A stretch of DNA of 64,000 nucleotides from Mesobacterium_A hydrothermale (GCF_035818635.1 NZ_JAYLLH010000003.1:169199-233198), one strand, 5' to 3'. Positions 51,722 through 60,864 are shown, counted from the stretch's first letter. The notes: a model not told the origin generated them from the sequence alone. A program made the numbers and translations.

Positions 51722-54130
51722 TCAGGCGCGCAGACGCGCACCCTCTGGGTCAAACGGTGGGCGGTCCAGAACGCGCGCATCGTGCGGCCGTCCCAGGATA
51801 GCCACTTGCACGGCATCGCCCGGCCCCGCAAGCCCCGCCTTGAGGTAGGCGATCGCCAGCGACCTGCCGACCGTGTAGCCGTAGGTGCCGGAACTGACCT
51901 GTCCCACCGGTGTGCCATCGGGCAGGAACACCGGCTCTCCTCCGGTGGCGTCGGCATCCTGCACGTCGATTTCCAGCATCAGCATCAGGTCGCGGGGGGC
52001 CTTGTCGCGGATCCTTTCCCAGGCTGCCTTGTTCAGGAACGCCTTGTCGGCGCGGATCAGCCCGTCCAGACCGGATTCCTGCGGCCAGTATTCCGGCGAA
52101 TAATCCCGGCCCCAGCTGCCATAGCCCTTTTCCACACGCAGGCTCATCAACGCGCGGCTGCCAACCGGCCCGGCGCCAACCGCCTGCCCGGCCTCCAGCA
52201 GCGCGGCGTAAAGCGCGCGCTGGTCGGATTCGGCACAATGCAGTTCCCAGCCCAGATCGCCGGTAAAGCTGACCCGCACCGCCACCACGTCGATCCCCGC
52301 CACGGTGATCCGTTGGGACCGGAAGAACGGGAAGGCATCGTTCGACAGGTCGGCATTGGTCAGGCGTTGCAACAGGTCGCGCGACAACGGCCCGGCGACA
52401 TTGAAGCCGCAGACCTGTTCGGTCAGGCTTTCGAATGTCGTGCCTTCGGGCAGAGGCACCTGGCGGAAGAACCGCAGGTGGAACCGTTCCGCCATGCCCG
52501 AGCCGATCACCCAGAATTCGTCCTCTGCCAGCCGGGTTACAGTAAAATCGCCGGCGATCCCGCCGCGTTTGCCGATCAGCGGCGTCAGGCAGGACCGGCC
52601 AACGCGCGTCGGCATGCGGTTGGCGAAAATCGCGTTCAGCCACTGTTCCGCCCCCGACCCGCTGACGCGGTATTTGGCAAAGTTCGAAATGTCGATGATC
52701 CCGGCCCTGTCGCGCAGCATCGCGCATTCGCGGCCCACGCTGTCCCACCACGGCTGCCGGGTGAACCCGGCGCTGTCGGGGGTACCCGCGTCGAAATACA
52801 GCGGATGTTCCCAGCCATAGTTCAGCCCGAACACCGCGCCCAGCGCCTGCTGGTCGGGGTGGACCGGGCGGGTGCGCACCGGGCGGCCCGCTGCGCGTTC
52901 TTCGCCCGGGAAATGGATCTTGAAGCGGTGGGCATACTGGTCCTGCACCCGGGCACGGGTGAACGCCTTGCCCGCCCAAGCGCCAAAGCGCGCCATGTCC
53001 CAGCCGAACATGTCCAGGCTGGGTTCGCCTTCGACCATCCATTCGGCGGCCAGCTTGCCCAAGCCTCCCGATTGCGAAAAGCCGGGGATGATGCCGCAGC
53101 AGCAGAAATAGCCGGTCATTTCCGGCACCGGCCCGAACAGGGCGGATGAATCCGGCGACCAGATCATCGGGCCGTTGATGACCCGCTTGATGCCGGCGGT
53201 GCCCACAACCGGCACCCGGTCGATGGCGCGCAGCATGTTTTCCTCGATCCGCTCCAGATCGTCGGGGAACAGTTCGTGGCCAAAACCCATCGGCGTGCCG
53301 TCCTCGGCCCAGAACCGCATGTCCTTTTCATAGGCCCCGACCAGCAGGCCCTTGCCTTCCTGCCGCAGGTAATATTCCCCGTCGCGGTCGGCGACCGAGG
53401 GCAGGCGGCGATCCAGCGCCGCGATCTCGGCAATCGTTTCGGTGACGAAATACTGGTGTTCGGTCGGCAAGAGCGGCAGCTCCAGCCCCGCCATCGCCGC
53501 CACTTCGCGCGCCCAGAGACCGGCGGCGTTGATCACCCAGGGTGTACGGATATCGCCCTGTTCCGTACGCACAATCCAAGTGCCATCGGTCTGCGCCTCG
53601 GTTCCCGTGACCGGGGTGAAGCGATGGATCTCTGCCCCGTTCTGGCGGGCGCCCGCCGCATAGGCATGGGTCACGCCCGACGGATCGACATTGCCGCCAT
53701 CGGGTTCGAACATGATGCAGCGGATACCGTCGAAATCGACCAGCGGGTGCAGGCGTTCGGCCTCGTCGCGGCTGACCTCGTGGAAATTCATGCCATAGCG
53801 GCGGGCCTTGGCCTCTTGCAAGCGCAGCTGGTGTTCGCGGGCTTCTGTCTGCGCAAGGTACAAAGAGCCGGGCTGGTAAACGCCGCAGCTTTGGCCGGTC
53901 TCTTGCTCCAACTGTTTATACAGGGTCATCGTATAGTGCTGGAGCCGCGAGATATTTGTGCTGTCGTGCAGCCCGTGAATGTTGGCGGCGGCGTGCCAGG
54001 TGCTGCCAGAGGTCAGTTCAGAGCGTTCCAGCAGAACCACGTCGGTCCAGCCAAGTTTCGTCAGGTGATAGAGGATGGAGCAGCCGACAAGGCCGCCGCC
54101 GATCACAACGGCCTGAGCATGGGTGCGCAT
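51722..54130 (-). CDS. Dimethylglycine/sarcosine dehydrogenase-like FAD protein with GcvT domain
   Basis: An 802-residue flavoenzyme. The FAD domain (about 1-365) has VVIGGGLVGCS and H46 in STWHAAANIH, at the position of the histidine that binds FAD covalently in dimethylglycine dehydrogenase. A linker domain (about 370-430), a GcvT-type aminomethyltransferase domain (about 430-700) and its C-terminal barrel (about 710-795) follow; the last two bind tetrahydrofolate in homologues. It should demethylate an N-methyl amino acid or betaine-derived compound and pass the methyl to folate. Centre of a three-gene operon. Confidence 0.9.
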   Translation of the reverse strand: MRTHAQAVVIGGGLVGCSILYHLTKLGWTDVVLLERSELTSGSTWHAAANIHGLHDSTNISRLQHYTMTLYKQLEQETGQSCGVYQPGSLYLAQTEAREHQLRLQEAKARRYGMNFHEVSRDEAERLHPLVDFDGIRCIMFEPDGGNVDPSGVTHAYAAGARQNGAEIHRFTPVTGTEAQTDGTWIVRTEQGDIRTPWVINAAGLWAREVAAMAGLELPLLPTEHQYFVTETIAEIAALDRRLPSVADRDGEYYLRQEGKGLLVGAYEKDMRFWAEDGTPMGFGHELFPDDLERIEENMLRAIDRVPVVGTAGIKRVINGPMIWSPDSSALFGPVPEMTGYFCCCGIIPGFSQSGGLGKLAAEWMVEGEPSLDMFGWDMARFGAWAGKAFTRARVQDQYAHRFKIHFPGEERAAGRPVRTRPVHPDQQALGAVFGLNYGWEHPLYFDAGTPDSAGFTRQPWWDSVGRECAMLRDRAGIIDISNFAKYRVSGSGAEQWLNAIFANRMPTRVGRSCLTPLIGKRGGIAGDFTVTRLAEDEFWVIGSGMAERFHLRFFRQVPLPEGTTFESLTEQVCGFNVAGPLSRDLLQRLTNADLSNDAFPFFRSQRITVAGIDVVAVRVSFTGDLGWELHCAESDQRALYAALLEAGQAVGAGPVGSRALMSLRVEKGYGSWGRDYSPEYWPQESGLDGLIRADKAFLNKAAWERIRDKAPRDLMLMLEIDVQDADATGGEPVFLPDGTPVGQVSSGTYGYTVGRSLAIAYLKAGLAGPGDAVQVAILGRPHDARVLDRPPFDPEGARLRA

Positions 54131-54151
54131 GGGGCGTCCTTTCCGGGGTCG

Positions 54152-55501
54152 TCAAACGGTGGGGTCATAAAGATGGGCCGCGACGGCAGAAAAATCGCCG
54201 CCTTTCGGCAGGTTCAGGATGGCGTCGCGCAGGGCGGCGGCGCGCGCCTGTCCCAGCACGGGACCGGCGAATTCCATGTATTTCGCGGTGATATCCTCGG
54301 GCGCGAAAGGCCGTTCCGGCCCGCCCCGCGCGTGGGTTTCGCCAGACCGCAGTTCGGTGCCATCGGTCAGCGTGATGGTGACATCGGCCCAGCGCCCTTC
54401 GGGATAGCAGGCCTCGTAGATCGGGTCCTCGACCAGGTCGGTCAGCGCCACAAGCCGTGCGACCGCGGGGTCCGACAGACCGGGGCCAGAGATATGCTCC
54501 AGCCCGATCCGCCCGTTCACCAGCATCGCCGCCACCGCGAAGGGCAGGCTGTATTGCGCCTGCGACGTGGTGTCGGGCAGGCCCGAATACAGGCACACCG
54601 CGTTGTGAAAGGTGCGGATGGTGATGCGCGCCACGTCGCTGGCGGCGAACCCATGCTGTAGCAACAGCGCCCGCGCGGCATCAATCGGGGCATGGGCCCA
54701 GCGGCAGATCGGATAGGGCTTGATATACTGGTGATCGGTTTGCCAGAACCTGCCCAGATCGGCCCAGTAGCGCGCCGCCTCGGGCGCCTCGACCGTCACG
54801 GCGGGGGCGCCGGTAAAGCCCTCGCCCGCCAGAACCGCCGCCGACATGCCGGCCAGCGCGCCCCAGCCCGATCCGTCATGCAGCATAGTGGGCGTTGCGA
54901 TTTCGCGCATCATCTGGCTGCGGGGGCCGTGATATTCGGCAATGCCCAGCCCCTGCCGCAGCTGTTCTGGTGATTGCCGCCAAAGCCGCGCCGCCATCGC
55001 CGCGACACCCAGCGCGTTCCATGCGCCCGAGGTGTGGTAGTCACTGACCGTGTTGTGCAGGGCAACCGCGGCACGGCCGGCGATCTCATAGCCGATGACC
55101 AGCGCGGCCAGTGCCTCGTCCCCGGCGAGGTCGGGCATGGCTTCGGCCAGGGCCGCCAGTGTCGGTATGATGACCACGCCGGCATGCCCCTTGGTCGGGT
55201 TATAGCCATCGTGCCCATCCAGATTATCGGTCTGGGTGGCGGCGGCGAACACCGCGCCCGCCAGGCTGACCCGCCGGCCATCGAACAGCATCCGCGCCTC
55301 GGATCCGCCGTATAGCCGCACGGCGGCGTTGCGCCCGATCACCCCCGCTGTCATCGGGGCCGAGGCCGCGCAGATGCCCAGCGTGTCCAGCAGCAAGAAC
55401 GCGGCCTGTGCACGGGTCTGTTCGGGAATATCGCCCGGGCGGCTGTCCAGCACGAAGCGGGTCACAGCCTGCAAGGTCGAGGACGGGGACGTGTCGGTCA
55501 T
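54152..55501 (-). CDS. MmgE/PrpD family protein
   Basis: A 449-residue protein of the MmgE/PrpD family, which includes 2-methylcitrate dehydratase, aconitate decarboxylase and related enzymes. Core features: LDTLGICAASAP near residue 40, DNLDGHDGYNPTKGHAG (about 105-121) and VGGEF-less C-terminal part. Start at 55501 with AGAGGTGCGCCC upstream. First gene of the operon with the flavoenzyme and aminotransferase, divergent from the LysR gene. Its role in this pathway is not known. Confidence 0.87.
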   Translation of the reverse strand: MTDTSPSSTLQAVTRFVLDSRPGDIPEQTRAQAAFLLLDTLGICAASAPMTAGVIGRNAAVRLYGGSEARMLFDGRRVSLAGAVFAAATQTDNLDGHDGYNPTKGHAGVVIIPTLAALAEAMPDLAGDEALAALVIGYEIAGRAAVALHNTVSDYHTSGAWNALGVAAMAARLWRQSPEQLRQGLGIAEYHGPRSQMMREIATPTMLHDGSGWGALAGMSAAVLAGEGFTGAPAVTVEAPEAARYWADLGRFWQTDHQYIKPYPICRWAHAPIDAARALLLQHGFAASDVARITIRTFHNAVCLYSGLPDTTSQAQYSLPFAVAAMLVNGRIGLEHISGPGLSDPAVARLVALTDLVEDPIYEACYPEGRWADVTITLTDGTELRSGETHARGGPERPFAPEDITAKYMEFAGPVLGQARAAALRDAILNLPKGGDFSAVAAHLYDPTV

Positions 55502-55642
55502 GGGCGCACCTCTGAACGGGATGTGCGCCAGACTATCCCGGCCAGCGCCGGGCACACGCGAGAAAACCGGGGACAACGCATAAATATTCCTTGGTCATTC
55601 GCAGCAGTTTCGCAATGGTGACCCCATCTGACAGGGCGCATC

Positions 55643-56512
55643 ATGAAAAAACCGACTCCACCACCTCTGCATTTCATTCGGTCTTTCGAGGTTGCGGCCC
55701 GGCATCTCAGCTTTACCCGCGCGGCAGAGGAACTGGGCTATACACAGGCCGCGATCAGCACGCATATCCGGGCGCTCGAACACTATGTCGGGCGGGCGCT
55801 GTTCACGCGGGGCGCACGCAGCCTGCACCTGACCGAAATCGGAGAGGCGTTTCTGCCGTCGCTCCGGCAGGCGCTGCAACAGATCGACGACGCCACCGAT
55901 GCCATCGTCAAAAGCTCGCGCGAGGAAAGCGTGGTGCTGGCCTGCCCGACCAGCCTGGCCGAAAGCTGGGTGCCGGGGGTACTTGCGCGGTTCCGTGAAA
56001 CCCATCCGCAGGTCGAGGTGCTGCTGCACGGCACGGTCTGGGAACGCGCCGATCGTGACATTGCCGATATCGTCATCGCAATCCACCGCGAGGACGAGGT
56101 TCCGCCCGGTTGCCGGCAACTGCTTCCCGAAACATTGGCGCTGGTCTGTGCGCCCGATCTGGCCAAGCGGATCACGCGCCCGGCTGACCTTGTCGGCATG
56201 CCGCAGATCTCGGTCGCCGGACGGCAGGAAACCATGACAGCGATGCTGGAGGCGATGGACCAGCCACCGTTCGATCCACCGCCAGGCACATTGCGCACAA
56301 ACGGGTCCAACACGGCTCTGGAACTGGCTGCGCAGGGCTTGGGCGTAGCGGTGGTGCTGTCGTCGCTGGCGGGGCGGTATCTGCGGGACGGGCGGTTGGC
56401 GGAACCGTTCGATGTCCGCCCGGACAGCCCGTGGAAATACTACCTGTCCTCGGCACCGCGCCTATCGCGCGCCGCGGCAGCACTGGTCGATTGCCTGATG
56501 CACGGCGTGTAA
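55643..56512 (+). CDS. LysR-family regulator (GcvA-like)
   Basis: A 289-residue regulator. The helix-turn-helix is at about 8-60 (LSFTRAAEELGYTQAAISTHIRALE); the effector domain follows. The type resembles GcvA. It is divergent from the MmgE/flavoenzyme/aminotransferase operon across a 141-bp gap, the usual layout for a LysR activator of the adjacent operon. The inducer is unknown but could be the substrate of that operon. Confidence 0.9.
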   Translation: MKKPTPPPLHFIRSFEVAARHLSFTRAAEELGYTQAAISTHIRALEHYVGRALFTRGARSLHLTEIGEAFLPSLRQALQQIDDATDAIVKSSREESVVLACPTSLAESWVPGVLARFRETHPQVEVLLHGTVWERADRDIADIVIAIHREDEVPPGCRQLLPETLALVCAPDLAKRITRPADLVGMPQISVAGRQETMTAMLEAMDQPPFDPPPGTLRTNGSNTALELAAQGLGVAVVLSSLAGRYLRDGRLAEPFDVRPDSPWKYYLSSAPRLSRAAAALVDCLMHGV

Positions 56513-56850
56513 CCTGCGGTGCGTGTGCGACCGGTGGTCTTGTCTGGGGGGCTTTTTTCGGGGGAGCTTTTTTGGGGGTCTCGGCGTCCGACCCGGCCCA
56601 GTCAGACTGGCCGGGTCGGAGCCCGGTGGCAATGCAAAGCTCTCCCAATCCTCGCATCCGCCACGTTCCTGGGCCCGCTCAACCCGCCCGTAGACGGGGA
56701 TCAAACCCATGATGCGTGTTCGGCATCGTTTTTCGCCATCGCGCAAAATTTACGCCTCTCCCTGACGGCTGGCGCTCACCTTACCGAAAAATCGCGCATT
56801 GTCTAATACCTTTGTCGCATGACCCTTGAAAACTGAAAATCGGGTACCAT
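56513..56850. other. 338-bp intergenic region with a large hairpin and G/T runs
   Basis: No convincing gene is visible. Downstream of the LysR stop are two runs, GGGGGGCTTTTTTC and GGGGGAGCTTTTTTGGGGG. Next comes a hairpin at 56587-56620: TCCGACCCGGCC and GGCCGGGTCGGA as arms around a 10-base centre that can pair further with one bulge. A spacer of about 150 bases with no recognised motif precedes the convergent OxyR-like gene. The hairpin plus homopolymer runs could be a bidirectional termination zone or a small RNA. Confidence 0.5.
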
Positions 56851-57759
56851 TTAACTTGGTCGCTCGGCCGCAGCTCTTTGATTGTCCCGCGCCTCTTTCA
56901 GCACATCGGCGATCTGTTGAAACACCGTTTTGCGGGCCGAACTGGGGCGCCACGCCAGAACGACTGTGCGCGGGCAGGCGTCGGGCAAGGGGGTCAGCCT
57001 GACCTCTCCGCGCACCACGGTACCGGCGTCTATGGCAAGGTTGGGCAACAAGGTGATGCCCAGCCCCTCGGACACCATCGAGACCAGCGTTTGCAAGCTG
57101 GTCGCGGCAAAGCTTTCATCCTGCTCCAGATGCCGGCCGGGATAGGCTTGCAAGGCGTGGCGTTGCAGGCAATGCCCTTTTTCCAGCAGCATCAGTTGGC
57201 CGCCGTCCTGCAACAGGTTCTGCCCCGGGCGGGCCAGGTCATGCAGTGGTGTGGCCAGCTGATAGCCGTCTTCGAACAGCGGGCTGTATTCCAACGTGCC
57301 GATGTCGAAAGGTAACGCGATCAGGATCACATCCAGCCGCCCGCCGGTCAGCCCCGCGATCAGGTTTTCGGTGATTTCTTCGCGCAGATAGACCTTGAGG
57401 TTCGGAAACCTGCGCCGGATCGCGGGCAGCGCCTGCGGGATCAGGTATGGCCCGACCGTGGGAATCGCGCCCAACCGCAGATCACCCTGGTCGGGCTGAC
57501 GATGCGCACGGGCCAGCGTCTCGATCTCTTGCGCATCCAGAAGCAACGCCCGGGCGCGCTGCGCCACGTCGGCTCCCAAGGGTGTCAGCATGACCTTGCG
57601 CCGGGTGCGTTCGATCAACTGCGCCCCCAGACGTTCTTCCAGTTCCTTGATCCCGGCGCTGAGCGTGGGCTGGGTGACAAAACACAGGTCCGCCGCGCGC
57701 GAAAAATTCAACGTGTCGGCAACCGCCACAAGGAACCGCATTTGCTGTAGGGTGATCAT
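56851..57759 (-). CDS. oxyR: OxyR-like LysR regulator lacking the resolving cysteine
   Basis: A 302-residue LysR regulator. The helix-turn-helix is near 16-60 (LNFSRAADLCFVTQPTLSAGIKELE). The effector domain contains GHCLQ with C197, aligning with peroxidatic Cys199 of E. coli OxyR. The partner Cys208 is replaced by Tyr206. The divergent peroxiredoxin gene and an OxyR-type box between the two genes support an OxyR role. Sensing would have to be through a single cysteine, another thiol, or a different ligand. Confidence 0.85.
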   Translation of the reverse strand: MITLQQMRFLVAVADTLNFSRAADLCFVTQPTLSAGIKELEERLGAQLIERTRRKVMLTPLGADVAQRARALLLDAQEIETLARAHRQPDQGDLRLGAIPTVGPYLIPQALPAIRRRFPNLKVYLREEITENLIAGLTGGRLDVILIALPFDIGTLEYSPLFEDGYQLATPLHDLARPGQNLLQDGGQLMLLEKGHCLQRHALQAYPGRHLEQDESFAATSLQTLVSMVSEGLGITLLPNLAIDAGTVVRGEVRLTPLPDACPRTVVLAWRPSSARKTVFQQIADVLKEARDNQRAAAERPS

Positions 57760-57761
57760 TT

Positions 57762-57798
57762 ATAGATTTTTCCTATCTAATTTAGTTTTATAATCAAT
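57762..57798. promoter_or_regulatory. OxyR-type binding site
   Basis: ATAG, 7 bases, CTAT, 7 bases, AGTT, 7 bases, CAAT. Spacing is exactly that of the OxyR consensus ATAG-N7-CTAT-N7-ATAG-N7-CTAT; the first two quarter-sites are perfect. It begins 3 bases from the OxyR-like start and about 70 bp before the peroxiredoxin start, fitting autoregulation plus divergent activation. Confidence 0.8.
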
Positions 57799-57869
57799 TT
57801 CACATTGCATCGGCAATCCCCTATCTCTGGCGCATCAACCCTGACAACAGTCACGACGGAGACACAGAC

Positions 57870-58514
57870 ATGACCGATCAAATCCAGCCCACTGGGCCCC
57901 GCCTGAACGAAACCGCCCCCGCCTTCGATGCGCCCACCACCCATGGCCGCAAGACACTGGAAGATTATCGCGGCAAATGGCTGATCCTGTTTTCGCACCC
58001 GGCGGACTTCACCCCGGTCTGCACCACCGAATTCATCGCCTTCGCCAAGATGCAGGACGCGTTCACCGCGATGAACACCGAACTTCTGGGCCTTTCGATT
58101 GACAGCCACTACAGCCACATTGCCTGGATGCTGAACATCAAGGAAAAGTTCGGGGTCGAGATCAAATTCCCGATCATCGCCGACCTGAACATGGCCGTGG
58201 CACAGGCCTATGGCATGATCCAGCCGGGCGCGTCAGACACCGCCGCCGTGCGGGCGACGTTCATCATCGACCCCGAAGGCGTGCTGCGCGCCATGGTCTA
58301 TTACCCGATGAACGCGGGCCGGTCGGTTGCGGAAATCCACCGCCTGCTGGTCGCCCTTCAGACCGCAGACGAACACAAATGCGCCATGCCCGAAAACTGG
58401 AAACCGGGTGACGAGGTGATCGTGCCGACCCCTGCCACGCCTGAGGCCGCAATGGCCCGTGCCGGCGAAGGCTACAACACTGTCGATTGGTATTTCTCGA
58501 CACGCGCAATCTGA
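57870..58514 (+). CDS. Peroxiredoxin, Prx6/1-Cys-like
   Basis: A 214-residue cytoplasmic peroxidase. The peroxidatic cysteine is C51 in HPADFTPVCTTEF; a second cysteine is C171. The C-terminal extension (about 175-214) and overall length fit the Prx6-type group rather than typical 2-Cys AhpC. It reduces H2O2 or organic peroxides. It is divergent from the OxyR-like regulator with an OxyR box between. Confidence 0.92.
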   Translation: MTDQIQPTGPRLNETAPAFDAPTTHGRKTLEDYRGKWLILFSHPADFTPVCTTEFIAFAKMQDAFTAMNTELLGLSIDSHYSHIAWMLNIKEKFGVEIKFPIIADLNMAVAQAYGMIQPGASDTAAVRATFIIDPEGVLRAMVYYPMNAGRSVAEIHRLLVALQTADEHKCAMPENWKPGDEVIVPTPATPEAAMARAGEGYNTVDWYFSTRAI

Positions 58515-58565
58515 GCCCACGGGGCGGCCGCTTACCGTGGCCGCCCCGTCCCGTCACCACAGACC

Positions 58566-59110
58566 TTGGGGAACGTGCATTCGTCACCCCATCCGGTCGT
58601 CAAACCCTTTCGGGACCAAGCAACCGGATGCCGGAGACACGTTCTTCAAGACCCCGACACGATGAAGGGGGCCATCGTCATCCGCTGCTCGATGTCGATC
58701 CGCGTTCTGGGGCCACTGCCCCCACCACCGCCTGCTGGACAATGTCCGCGAAACAGCAGGGATCAAGGTGGTCTGGAGCCTGCCCCCAAAAGCCGATCAT
58801 TTTTCCGCAGCGCCGTGGTTCAAGCAATAGCTGGGCGCCCGGGCCGCGATCGGCGCCAGGGTGACGGGTGTGCAGAAGTTGCGGACGGAAATCTATTGCC
58901 TGTCCAACGCTTTCCCCACAGACGGCAGCCAGTGGGATCACCTGTTCTACGATGGCGATGCGTTCAGCGTCAGAAATATCCCTGTGACGGCGACGGTCTT
59001 GCGAGCCATACTCTGGCGTCGATCAGCCGTCTCGCGCGCGATGCGGCTTTTGTCCATGGCACGCTGATGATGGCGGCGTTGGACGGGACTTTCCGCGGGG
59101 GGCACCCGCC
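58566..59110 (+). pseudogene. Decayed MBL-fold (persulfide dioxygenase-like) gene
   Basis: A continuous protein can be read only by changing frame. HPVVKPF then DPDTMKGAIVI (frame of 58566), HPLLDVDPRSGATA (frame of 58679), NVRETAGIKVVW then ADHFSAAPWFKQ, a stop (58828-58830) and LGARAAIGARVTGVQ with DGSQWDHLFYDGDAF (frame of 58732), then SHTLASISRLARDAAFVHGTLMM (frame of 59004). These match the order of an MBL persulfide dioxygenase. The metal motif is lost (KADH instead of HxHADH) and the C-terminal part is missing. It is a dead relative of the intact enzyme at 6139-7002. Confidence 0.8.
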
Positions 59111-59132
59111 GCGGGAGTTCTTGTCTTTTGCG

Positions 59133-59324
59133 CTAGGCTTCGCAGGTCATGTCCTGCCCACAGCACATCGGGGACTTGATCTTGCCCTCGCACTTGGGAC
59201 AGCGGGAAATCTGCACCTGCGATCCGTCATCCAGCGTCAGGGTGTCGTTCACAAGCGGTTCGTTGCAATCGGCACAAGAGGCATTCACCCCCATGCCGCA
59301 GACGCTACACCGATAGGTGGCCAT
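59133..59324 (-). CDS. Small zinc-ribbon protein
   Basis: A 63-residue protein with nine cysteines: CSVCG, CADC, CPKC and the unusual CCGQDMTC near the C-terminus. It probably binds two zinc ions. The ATG at 59324 has GGAAGGAAACGCG upstream. It lies 114 bases after the ectoine-type aspartokinase gene on the same strand, so it may be a late member of that unit. Function unknown. Confidence 0.7.
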   Translation of the reverse strand: MATYRCSVCGMGVNASCADCNEPLVNDTLTLDDGSQVQISRCPKCEGKIKSPMCCGQDMTCEA

Positions 59325-59438
59325 CGCGTTTCCTTCCATTTGTTCGCAGGATGAGTGTTGAACCCGGCACCTGCCCTGTCAACGATTCAGATCGCCCCCC
59401 GAAACAAGACGCCGCGGCAGCGCCCATACAGGGGGATG

Positions 59439-60863
59439 TCAGGCTGCTTGTGGCATGGCCTGCATGCGGTCTTCGATCAGTTCGGCATGAAGCGCGGCAA
59501 TGGCCGCATCCATCATCGCGCGGTCCAGTACGAACTGCACATCGACATTGCGCGGTCCCTGACTTGCACCGATTACCTCCAACCCGGCGCCGGCAATGGC
59601 TTGCAAGCCACGGGTCAGCACCGACAAGCCGTTCAGGTCGCGCCCGATCACCGAAACCATCGCAAGGCGGCGGGTGGTCACAGTGGCGGCGGGATAGATC
59701 GCCTTGATGTCACGCTCGACCCGGCGCAGCGTTTTCAGCGAGCTGTCCAGGTAATGCGTGATCGTGTTGGCATTCGAAACCTTCGACACGATCCGCACGT
59801 TGTGGCGTTTCAGGATATCGAGGATCGCTGCATCATAACCCTTGACGCCCACCATATCCTGTTCGAACACCTCCAGCGTCACGATCTCGAGCCCGGTGAT
59901 GATTTCCACCGCCGGTTCTGTCGCGGGCTGATCGTCGATCAGTGTGCCGGGGTCGTCGGGTTCGAACGCATTGGTGACCCGAAGCGGCACATCGGCCTGT
60001 CGCAGGGTCTTGGCCGCCTTGGGGTGGATCGCTTCCATTCCCATGTTCGACAACTGGTCGGCCACGTCATAGTTTGTCCTGCCCAGCTTGCGCACGGCGC
60101 CTTCCCCCACCAGCCCGGGATCGCAGGACGACAGGTGAAATTCCTTGTGAATGATCGCCTCACGCGCGCCGGTCAGCGCCGCCATCCGCGAAAATGTGAC
60201 CTCGGAATAGCCCCGGTCAAATTCGCCCACCAACCCTTCGACGCATTGGGCATAGCCAGTGACGATGGGCATTTCGCGGGACGGATCGACACCGTTCAGC
60301 GCGCTCAGGATGCGAGCGTCAAGACTTGCGTCGCCGTCATCGCGCCAGCCAGACAGGTCGACAAACCGGGCGTCGACACCCGCGCGTTGCAGCATCAGGA
60401 CCGTGACAAAGGCCGAATGCGCCTCTCCCAGTCCGGACAGCAATTCGCGCGTCTGGCCCATGTGTTCCGCCAGACGGAAATGGCCGTAGGAACACAGCCG
60501 TTGCAGATCGAACAGGCAGCCACGGGTGCCGTGGATGCGTTCATCGACAAAGGCATCGGCCTGCTGGCGGTCGCCGGGATGGCCAAGGATGGCCGCATGC
60601 GCCGCTTTCATCGCGGCGGCAACACGATCCAACTGGTCGTGCCAGCCTTGATTGGTATCATCGTTGGCGAACAACGCGTAGACGCCGGGCTCCCCAGATT
60701 TCTTGTGTTCCAGCAACAGGTTGGTGATGCCACCAAAAGCAGAGACCACGAATATGCGACCATAGAGGTCGGGGCCCGTCCGGCCGCCGATGAACAGCGT
60801 ATCGCGCAGGTCCTTCAGACGGGACATGGATGTCCCGCCGATCTTTTCCACGGTGTGGGTCAT
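59439..60863 (-). CDS. ask: Aspartate kinase, ectoine-specific type
   Basis: A 474-residue aspartokinase that feeds L-aspartyl phosphate into ectoine synthesis. The kinase domain starts with VEKIGGTSMSRLKDLRDTL, and the two ACT-type regulatory units are at about 310-460 (EVFEQDMVGVKGYDAAILDIL, then TRRLAMVSVIGRDL). It is the Ask_Ect variant, which in characterised strains is less sensitive to feedback control. The start lies one base after the ectC stop. Confidence 0.93.
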   Translation of the reverse strand: MTHTVEKIGGTSMSRLKDLRDTLFIGGRTGPDLYGRIFVVSAFGGITNLLLEHKKSGEPGVYALFANDDTNQGWHDQLDRVAAAMKAAHAAILGHPGDRQQADAFVDERIHGTRGCLFDLQRLCSYGHFRLAEHMGQTRELLSGLGEAHSAFVTVLMLQRAGVDARFVDLSGWRDDGDASLDARILSALNGVDPSREMPIVTGYAQCVEGLVGEFDRGYSEVTFSRMAALTGAREAIIHKEFHLSSCDPGLVGEGAVRKLGRTNYDVADQLSNMGMEAIHPKAAKTLRQADVPLRVTNAFEPDDPGTLIDDQPATEPAVEIITGLEIVTLEVFEQDMVGVKGYDAAILDILKRHNVRIVSKVSNANTITHYLDSSLKTLRRVERDIKAIYPAATVTTRRLAMVSVIGRDLNGLSVLTRGLQAIAGAGLEVIGASQGPRNVDVQFVLDRAMMDAAIAALHAELIEDRMQAMPQAA

Positions 60864-60864
60864 G

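Noticed and set aside
56462..56746. A minus-strand open frame in the LysR-OxyR interval with a Pro/Lys-rich sequence
   Set aside because: The Pro/Lys runs come from the GGGGGG/TTTTTT tracts and the hairpin, no ribosome binding site is evident, and part overlaps the LysR gene.
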